Positions 58,521-64,000 of a stretch of 64,000 nucleotides of DNA are shown here, piece by piece. Position 1 is the stretch's first letter; the number at the start of each line of letters is the position of its first letter. The translations under genes were made by a program, and so were the position numbers. Source of the stretch: Actinomadura alba (lineage in GTDB: Bacteria > Actinomycetota > Actinomycetes > Streptosporangiales > Streptosporangiaceae); assembly GCF_014323705.1 (NCBI RefSeq), contig NZ_JABVEC010000019.1, forward strand, positions 1 to 64,000, given 5' to 3'. Under the pieces are notes generated by a model. That model was not told where the DNA came from, ran no database searches, and saw only the letters and a program-made list of their open reading frames with translations.

Positions 58521-60920
58521 GTGACCGACCACGACGAGAGCCGGCGGCCGACCCCGCGGCACACACCCGACCTCGAGGTCCTGGACGAGATCCAGCGGCG
58601 GGTGGGGTGGCTCGCCACGCGGATCGTGGACGCCGCCAACCACGACCGCGACACCGGTGACGGGGTGAAGGTCGGCGGGCACCAGGCGTCGAGCGCATCG
58701 CTCGTGACGGCCATGACGGCCCTGTGGTTCGCGCATCTGAACGCGGCCGACCGGGTCGCGGTCAAGCCGCACGCGTCACCGGTCTTCCACGCCATCCAGT
58801 ACCTGCTGGGCAATCTCGATCGCTCCTACCTGCCGCGGCTGCGGGCACGCGGCGGCCTGCAGTCCTACCCGTCGCGCACCAAGGACCCCGACGAGGTCGA
58901 CTTCTCCACCGGATCGGTCGGGCTCGGCGTGGCCGCTCCTCTCTTCGCGGCGGTGACGCGCCGCTACGTCGACGCGCACTTCGGCGAGCGGCCCGCCTCG
59001 CGCTTCGTCGCCATCCTCGGGGACGCCGAGCTCGATGAGGGCAACATCTGGGAGGCGGTCGCCGATCCGGCCACCGCCGGTCTCGGCAACGTGATGTGGC
59101 TCGTGGACTTCAACCGCCAGTCGCTCGACCGGGTCGTACCCGGTGTGCGCATCGACCAGTGGCGCGGCCAGTTCGAGGCGGCCGGCTGGCACGTGGTCGA
59201 GGTGAAGTACGGCCGGCGGCTGCGGGAGGCCTGCGATCGCCCGGGCGGCGAGCACCTGCGGGCCTGGATCGACGCCATGCCCAACGAGCAGTACCAGTCG
59301 CTGTTCGGCCCGCTCGGCGACGACCTGCGCAAGCGGTTCCTCGACGGGGCACCGGCGGCGGTACAGGAGATCGTCGCCGGGATCCCGGACGCCGAGCTGG
59401 CCCCACTGGTGACCGACCTCGGCGGGCACGACCTCGGCGCCATGCTCGACGCGTACGCTCAATGCGACGCGGTGACCGACCGCCCCAGCGTCGTGTTCGC
59501 CTACACGGTCAAGGGATGGGGACTGCCGATCGCGGGCAACCCGCGCAATCACTCGGCTCTGCTGTCCACCGAGCAGATCGACACGCTGCGGGCCGAGCGC
59601 GGGCTGGACCGCGACACCGAGTGGGACCGGTTCGACCCGGCGTCACCCGCCGGGATCTTGGTCGGCTCGCGGCGCGAGGCGATGGCCCGCGCACCTCGCG
59701 AGCAGGCGCTGCCGATCAAGGTGCCCGAGAGCACCGACGTGCGCACCAGCAGGCCCATTTCGACCCAGGAGGTCTTCGGCCGGGTGCTGGTCGACCTGGC
59801 CCGCGACGAACGCGTCGCGCCGTACCTCGTGACCACCGCGCCCGACGTGGCGACCTCGACCAACCTGGCCGGGTTCATCAACAAGACCGGCGTGTTCGCC
59901 CCCACGCAGCGCCGGTCCTGGAACGAGGACGGGATGCTCCGCTGGGCCGAGGGTCCCTCGGGTCAGCACATCGAACTGGGCATCTCCGAGATGAACCTGT
60001 TCCTGCTGCTCGGCCAGCTCGGCCTGTCCTGGGATCTGTCCGCCCAGCCGCTGCTGCCGGTCGGCACGGTGTACGACCCGTTCGTGCTGCGCGGGCTCGA
60101 CGCGTTCCTCTACGGCACCTACTCCGGGTCGCGGTTCATCGTGGCGGGTACCCCGTCGGGTGTCACCCTGGCCCCGGAGGGCGGCGCGCACCAGTCGACC
60201 ATCACCGCCTCGGTCGGCCTGGAACTGCCCGGCGTGACCTTCATCGAGCCCGCCTACGCCACACCGCTCGACTGGCTGCTGTGCGACGCGCTCGGGCACA
60301 TCGCCGCGGGTCCGAGCTCGACCACCACGGCGACCCCCGCCGAGGACGGCGCGTACTACTTCCGGCTCACCACCCGTCCGGTCGACCAGGCGCCCTTCGA
60401 GGCCGCGCGCGCCCGGATCGGCGACGCGGTACTGCGCCGTCAGGTGCTCGCCGGCGCCTACCGGCTGTACGACGCCCATCACGCCCACCCCGAGCTCCGT
60501 GCCGCCGGAGCCCCCGTGGTGCATCTCGCGGCGTCCGGCGCCGTGCTGCCCGAGGTGCTCGCCGCCGCCGAGGAGCTCGCCGACGAGGGCATCGCGGCCC
60601 ACGTGGCCGACGTGACCTCGCTGGACCGGATCTACACCGCCTGGCAGCGCACCCTGCGCCAGGGCGTACGGACCGCCGCCGCGCCGAGTGTCCCGGGCGC
60701 GCTGCGCACGGTGTTCGGCGATCGCGCGCCCGTGGTGACGGTGCACGACGCGGCGTCGCACGCCATGGCGTGGCTCGGTTCGGCGCTCGGCACTCCGTGC
60801 GTGCCACTGGGCGTCGACGAGTTCGGGCAGTCCGGCACGGTGCGGGAACTCTACGAGCTGCACGACCTGTTGCCCGGCAGCATCGTCAACGCAGCGCTCG
60901 CCGCACTGTCACTGTCGTGA
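58521..60920 (+). CDS. AceE-like pyruvate/2-oxoacid dehydrogenase E1 (homodimeric type)
   Basis: The 799-residue TPP enzyme starts at GTG 58521, with GGGAG upstream (TDHDESRRPTPRHTPDLEVL). It covers the fused alpha/beta E1 fold: KVGGHQASSASLVTAMTALWF with the active-site His, FSTGSVGLGV, TPP motif GDAELDEGNIWEAVADP (GDA instead of GDG) ending in DFNRQSLD, the pyrimidine half (GQHIELGISEMNLFLLLGQLG) and a transketolase-type C-terminal domain. Classical AceE is about 890-920 residues, so this is a shorter relative, also called transketolase-like TK C-terminal proteins. No E2 or E3 gene is adjacent. Activity is inferred; the substrate is uncertain. Confidence 0.82.
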   Translation: MTDHDESRRPTPRHTPDLEVLDEIQRRVGWLATRIVDAANHDRDTGDGVKVGGHQASSASLVTAMTALWFAHLNAADRVAVKPHASPVFHAIQYLLGNLDRSYLPRLRARGGLQSYPSRTKDPDEVDFSTGSVGLGVAAPLFAAVTRRYVDAHFGERPASRFVAILGDAELDEGNIWEAVADPATAGLGNVMWLVDFNRQSLDRVVPGVRIDQWRGQFEAAGWHVVEVKYGRRLREACDRPGGEHLRAWIDAMPNEQYQSLFGPLGDDLRKRFLDGAPAAVQEIVAGIPDAELAPLVTDLGGHDLGAMLDAYAQCDAVTDRPSVVFAYTVKGWGLPIAGNPRNHSALLSTEQIDTLRAERGLDRDTEWDRFDPASPAGILVGSRREAMARAPREQALPIKVPESTDVRTSRPISTQEVFGRVLVDLARDERVAPYLVTTAPDVATSTNLAGFINKTGVFAPTQRRSWNEDGMLRWAEGPSGQHIELGISEMNLFLLLGQLGLSWDLSAQPLLPVGTVYDPFVLRGLDAFLYGTYSGSRFIVAGTPSGVTLAPEGGAHQSTITASVGLELPGVTFIEPAYATPLDWLLCDALGHIAAGPSSTTTATPAEDGAYYFRLTTRPVDQAPFEAARARIGDAVLRRQVLAGAYRLYDAHHAHPELRAAGAPVVHLAASGAVLPEVLAAAEELADEGIAAHVADVTSLDRIYTAWQRTLRQGVRTAAAPSVPGALRTVFGDRAPVVTVHDAASHAMAWLGSALGTPCVPLGVDEFGQSGTVRELYELHDLLPGSIVNAALAALSLS

Positions 60921-60943
60921 GGCACGATGCGGCGGGTGAGGGA

Positions 60944-61174
60944 TCAGCCGCGGATCGACAGCCGATCGAGCAGGTCGAGAGCGGCCTGCCGTACCGGCTC
61001 GGGTTTGACCCCGCCGAGCACGCTACGCGCCTCGGCGAGGCTGCGGGTGGTCGCGCAGGTGACGGCCACGGAGCCGGCCGCGGCCTGCTGTACTGATCCG
61101 GCGGGCGCGCCATCGGCGATCTCGCGTGCGCTCGCTGCGAGATCCAGATTGTCGCTCGTGCCTGAGGCGGTCAA
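60944..61174 (-). CDS. Small hypothetical protein
   Basis: A 76-residue product is read from TTG 61174, with AAGGAG six bases upstream (TASGTSDNLDLAASAREIAD). It is mostly helical and ends AALDLLDRLSIRG; one Cys in VTCATTRSLAEA. No membrane segment. It lies convergent to, and 23 bases from, the E1 gene. The clear SD and GC3 bias support it, but I do not know the family. Confidence 0.6.
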   Translation of the reverse strand: MTASGTSDNLDLAASAREIADGAPAGSVQQAAAGSVAVTCATTRSLAEARSVLGGVKPEPVRQAALDLLDRLSIRG

Positions 61175-61369
61175 TGGAGCTCCTTGCTCTAGCGGCTTGC
61201 CACCATTGTCCGCTGTATCCGGCCGCCAAGTCGCGCCGGGGCGGAACCTTGACCAACGCGCGGGTTTGCCCGGGAGCGACCGGCCGTGTCGATGACCCGC
61301 CGCCCGCTCCGACCTCCCCGATGAAGGGCATCCGCACAGGGTGCCATCACCGTGCGCGAAGGAGTTCCG

Positions 61370-61923
61370 ATGCCGAAGATGTTCTCGTTCATGATGACGT
61401 CCCTCGACGGCTACCACGCGGGCCCGAACGGCGAGATCGACTGACACAACGTCGACGCCGAGTTCGGTGAGTTCGCCGAACGGCAGCTCGACGAGATCGG
61501 CACCCTGGTGTTCGGCCGGGTCACCTACGAGGGAATGGCGTCGTACTGGCCGACGCCCGAGGCGAAGAGCGGCGACCCGGTCGTGGCCGCGGCGATGAAC
61601 GAGCTCCCCAAGGTGGTCGTGTCCCGGACGCTCGAGCGGGCCGAGTGGTCCGGTACACGGTTGATCAAGGATGACGTGGCCGGCGAGATCGCCCGGCTCA
61701 AGGAGCAGCCCGGCAAGGACATCGCGATCTTAGCTCCGAGCTCACGGTGAGCCTTCTGGAGATGGGCCTCGTCGACGAGCTCCGGGTCATCGTCGCTCCG
61801 GTCCTCCTCGGCGCGGGACGGTCGCTGTTCGCCGGAAGCCGGGTCGACCTGACGCTGACCGGCACCGTGCGGTACGACTCGGGGAACGTCCTGCTCTATT
61901 ACCGGCCCACCGCGCGGTCGTAG
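61370..61923 (+). pseudogene. Dihydrofolate-reductase-family (RibD C-terminal-like) gene with stop and frameshift
   Basis: From ATG 61370 (SD AAGGAG) the frame reads MPKMFSFMMTSLDGYHAGPN, then TGA at 61442-61444 in the place of a family Trp (GEID-W-HN). It reads on through GTLVFGRVTYEGMASYWP and VVVSRTLERAEW, then loses one base near 61732 before G-SSELTVSLLEMGLVDELRV and VLLGAGRSLFAG in the next frame, ending at TAG 61921. Both lesions together indicate a dead gene unless the assembly is wrong. Intact relatives are small oxidoreductases of about 185 residues with unknown substrate. The 3' end overlaps the FAD monooxygenase end by 25 bases. Confidence 0.85.
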
Positions 61924-63110
61924 GGGGCACCGTCGGCGGCCGGGGCCGGCAGGGCCCCCACGTCGTGGGTGTAGAGCCAGGCGGTGGCGCGCTCGTAGAC
62001 GCGCGGGATCACGATCGGCATGATGAGCCGCTGCATCCGGCGGCCGACCGCACCGGTCGTCTTGGTCGCGCGATTACCGCCGTCCGCCTTGGTCATCTTG
62101 GCGACGCGCGTGCGGCGTGACCGGTCGTAGCCGGCGAGCGCGGCCGGGATCGAATCGGCCGTGGCCAGTTCCCTCGCGAGCGCCACGGTGTCCTCGAGCG
62201 CCATCGACGCGCCCTGGCCCGAGCCCACCGGGTGCGCGGCGTCGCCGATGAGCACGGTGCGGTCGTCGTGCCAGGTCGGGACCTCGGCCAGTGCGTGCAT
62301 GAGGGTCGGGCGGTGCAACCGGGTCGTCGCCCGCAGGACGGCTCGGGGCGCCTCCTCGAAGCGGTAGAGCCTGCCGAGCCGGGCCGGCCACTCGGCGTCG
62401 GTGAGCCCGTCGGGCTCCGGGCGCCGGGGGCTGTTGACCTGTGCCGACCACCACACCGTGCCGTCGGGGGCGGGCAGGTAGAGGAAGGCGCCGTTCCGGG
62501 CGAAGACCATGTTGAAGACGCCGGGCTCGATGTCGACGCCTTCGGCCTCGACGCCCTCCGCCACCCCGGACACGCTGTAGAGCCCGCCATAGGCAGGCGT
62601 GGGGGCGGACGGGTCGAGGATCGACCGGGTGGCCGACCAGATGCCGTCGGCGCCGACGAGCAGGTCGGCGCTCGCGGTGCGCCCGCCGGCGAACTCGGCG
62701 TGCACGCCGTCGGTGCCGTTGACGGCGGCCACCAGGCGTTCGCCCGTGACGACCCGGGCACCGGCGCGCCGTGCCTCGTCGCGCAGTGCCCCCACCAGGC
62801 GGCCGCGCATCAGCGTGACGCTGCGCAGGGGGTCGGCGGACACGCGCCCGCGGGGGACGTCGCCCAGCAACGCGCCGGTACCCGACCACATGCGTTGCCG
62901 GGCGACCTCGAATCCCGCACGCCGGACCTCGTCCAGGCAGCCGAGGGCGTCCAGTGCCCGCAGCCCGTTGGCGGCCAGGCTCAGGAACGAGCCGACCTGC
63001 CCGGCGGGCGGGTCGTACGCCTCGTACACGGTGACCTCGGCACCGATCCGCCGCAGCGCGATCGCTCCGGCCGCTCCCGCCACGCCTCCGCCGACCACGA
63101 TCACCCTCAC
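61899..63110 (-). CDS. FAD-dependent aromatic-type monooxygenase
   Basis: The 403-residue class A flavoprotein monooxygenase starts at GTG 63110 (RVIVVGGGVAGAAGAIALRR) with GGGAGGA just upstream. It has the GxGxxG Rossmann motif, the DG motif in LLVGADGIWSATR and the GD motif in VLIGDAAHPVGSGQGASMALED. It hydroxylates or epoxidises an organic substrate with NAD(P)H. The divergent TetR gene and the palindrome between them suggest substrate-inducible control. The longer frame from 63134 would place the start inside the operator. Confidence 0.9.
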   Translation of the reverse strand: MRVIVVGGGVAGAAGAIALRRIGAEVTVYEAYDPPAGQVGSFLSLAANGLRALDALGCLDEVRRAGFEVARQRMWSGTGALLGDVPRGRVSADPLRSVTLMRGRLVGALRDEARRAGARVVTGERLVAAVNGTDGVHAEFAGGRTASADLLVGADGIWSATRSILDPSAPTPAYGGLYSVSGVAEGVEAEGVDIEPGVFNMVFARNGAFLYLPAPDGTVWWSAQVNSPRRPEPDGLTDAEWPARLGRLYRFEEAPRAVLRATTRLHRPTLMHALAEVPTWHDDRTVLIGDAAHPVGSGQGASMALEDTVALARELATADSIPAALAGYDRSRRTRVAKMTKADGGNRATKTTGAVGRRMQRLIMPIVIPRVYERATAWLYTHDVGALPAPAADGAPYDRAVGR

Positions 63111-63128
63111 GAGTCCTCCCGAACTCTG

Positions 63129-63154
63129 ATTCACCGAATCTCTATTCGGTGAAT
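63129..63154. promoter_or_regulatory. Operator palindrome of the TetR regulator
   Basis: ATTCACCGAAT and ATTCGGTGAAT are perfect arms around CTCT. The 26-base palindrome lies between the divergent monooxygenase and TetR genes, the classical place for a TetR operator controlling both. Confidence 0.85.
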
Positions 63155-63206
63155 TCTGGTTCAGTATGGGTACTGTCGTGGCACCGCGTCAACAGGAGGA
63201 CCGAGG

Positions 63207-63827
63207 GTGGGCGTACGAAGAGCGCGGGCGGCCGAGACCGAGGTCGCCCTCAAGCAGGCGGCGCGGCGGCTGTTCGTCGAACGCGGCTACCTGAACACCA
63301 AGATCACTGACATCACGCGGGAGGCGGGGCGCGCCACCGGCTCGTTCTACGACCACTTCACGAGCAAGGAGGACCTGCTACAGGCCCTGCTGCGCGACAT
63401 GGACACGCAGGCCGACGCCGAGATCGGAGAGGAACATCCCCGTGACCACGACCTCACCGACCCCGGTCAGCTCCGCGCCCATGTCGCCGTCGCATGGACC
63501 GTCCTGCGCGACCACCTGCCGGTGGTGGTGGCCGTACTGCAGTCGACCATGGCCGAGCAGCACGGCTCGGGCCGCGCCTGGCGGAACCTCACCGCCGAGA
63601 CGGCCGTCCTGCGCGACCACCTGGAGTACCTGCGAGAGCGCGGTCACGCCCTGCCCGGCGATCCGGCACTGGTCGCGGCCGCGATCGGTGCGATGATCTC
63701 GATGCTCGGCTACTCGTTCCTCACCTCGGGCGAGCACGTCCCGGAGCTGAGCGACGACGAGATCATCGACACGCTCAGCGCTCTGCTGCTGCACGGCCTC
63801 GCCGGTCAGGTGTCCCCAGAGTCGTGA
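63207..63827 (+). CDS. TetR/AcrR-family repressor
   Basis: The 206-residue protein (GTG start, GVRRARAAETEVALKQAARR) has a helix-turn-helix of TetR type (ITDITREAGRATGSFYDHFTSKEDLLQALL). The C-terminal ligand and dimer domain is all helical. It probably represses the divergent FAD monooxygenase and itself through the palindrome at 63129-63154, and is released by the substrate or a related compound. AGGAGG lies before the start region. Confidence 0.93.
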   Translation: MGVRRARAAETEVALKQAARRLFVERGYLNTKITDITREAGRATGSFYDHFTSKEDLLQALLRDMDTQADAEIGEEHPRDHDLTDPGQLRAHVAVAWTVLRDHLPVVVAVLQSTMAEQHGSGRAWRNLTAETAVLRDHLEYLRERGHALPGDPALVAAAIGAMISMLGYSFLTSGEHVPELSDDEIIDTLSALLLHGLAGQVSPES

Positions 63828-63876
63828 GCGGGGGCGGTCGTCGTTCAACCTGCACCGTGGCCGGCCGACGCCGTCG

Positions 63877-64000
63877 TCAGGCCGGCGGACCGGCGGGGGC
63901 GGAGACCGACTCCAGATAGCCGGCCACCTCGTCCTGCCGGAAGTACCGGGCCCAGCCGAGCGGGGTCTCCGAGAACCGCGGGTCGCGCACGCTCAGGTCG
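63877..64000 (-). CDS. Ankyrin-repeat protein, C-terminal fragment at window edge
   Basis: Forty residues before the stop are visible: DLSVRDPRFSETPLGWARYF, then RQDEVAGYLESVSAPAGPPA. TPLGWARxxxxxEVAxYL is an ankyrin-repeat signature. The rest lies beyond 64000. Confidence 0.7.
   Translation of the reverse strand, partial: DLSVRDPRFSETPLGWARYFRQDEVAGYLESVSAPAGPPA

Overview
The window is high-GC, densely packed bacterial DNA with many GTG starts, and it carries the actinobacterial fhaA-fhaB-pstP-rodA-pbpA-pknA-pknB cell-growth cluster, crgA, a bacterial proteasome activator (Bpa/PafE) and 13E12-type DUF222 and AICE-type sequences. This points to a mycelial actinomycete, most likely Streptosporangiales or Thermomonosporaceae (inference from gene content; no rRNA is present). 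The pkn/crgA block normally lies within some tens of kb of oriC, so the window is probably origin-proximal, although dnaA, dnaN and gyrAB are not in it.

Layout. 1-3.5 kb: the 5' part of a DUF222 gene with a LexA-like box over its promoter, then a degraded integrative element next to tRNA-Ser(UGA). It has a displaced copy of the tRNA 3' half, a fragment of a RepSA-like replication initiator and two cargo-like genes; integrase and excisionase are missing. 3.5-9.4 kb: a ParA/MinD-type ATPase with a long Pro/Gln repeat region, a quinone oxidoreductase, Bpa, a HAD phosphatase and serS. 9.4-16.2 kb: a tandem array of four paralogous secreted multi-domain proteins. Three of them have the same ECF-type promoter (GGTAAAC-N17-CGTCY) placed so that the mRNAs should be leaderless. 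The same promoter lies in front of a secreted FG-GAP protein 10 kb away. 16.2-23.9 kb: pheA, DUF4446, GT-C and GT2 glycosyltransferases of polyprenol-phosphate-mannose type, a phosphatase-like polytopic membrane protein and a STAS anti-anti-sigma factor. 24-28.3 kb: a small Cys protein, the FG-GAP protein and an OmpR-type two-component system. 28.5-36 kb: a small membrane protein, an acyl-CoA ligase, a divergent stand-alone EF-Tu, arginine deiminase, an RsbW-like kinase and a PAS-GAF-PAS histidine kinase. 36-41.2 kb: a TPP riboswitch with an NCS1 transporter (HMP uptake, CytX-like), rhodanese, an SSI-type inhibitor lipoprotein, an Fpg/Nei glycosylase, a DnaA-box cluster, TenA and GPP34. 41.4-55.7 kb: tRNA-Leu(CAG), the FHA/phosphatase/SEDS/PBP/Ser-Thr kinase operon, and on the other strand pabA/trpG, a class E sortase and DUF881, followed by crgA, an inverted repeat built from DnaA boxes, rhomboid protease and cyclophilin. 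55.8-64 kb: an acyltransferase, a DEAD-box helicase, an AceE-like E1, a broken dihydrofolate-reductase-family gene, an FAD monooxygenase/TetR pair with a palindromic operator, and the tail of an ankyrin protein.

How parts fit together. The 41-53 kb cluster is the conserved machine for polar growth and division: SEDS polymerase with class B transpeptidase, controlled by PASTA kinase, phosphatase and FHA adaptors. CytX-like transporter, TPP riboswitch and TenA form a thiamin-salvage neighbourhood. The secreted paralog array plus the FG-GAP protein look like a small surface regulon under one unidentified ECF sigma factor; this is the least explained and most interesting signal in the window. Two clusters of DnaA boxes at 39.5 and 53.5 kb may titrate DnaA near the origin.
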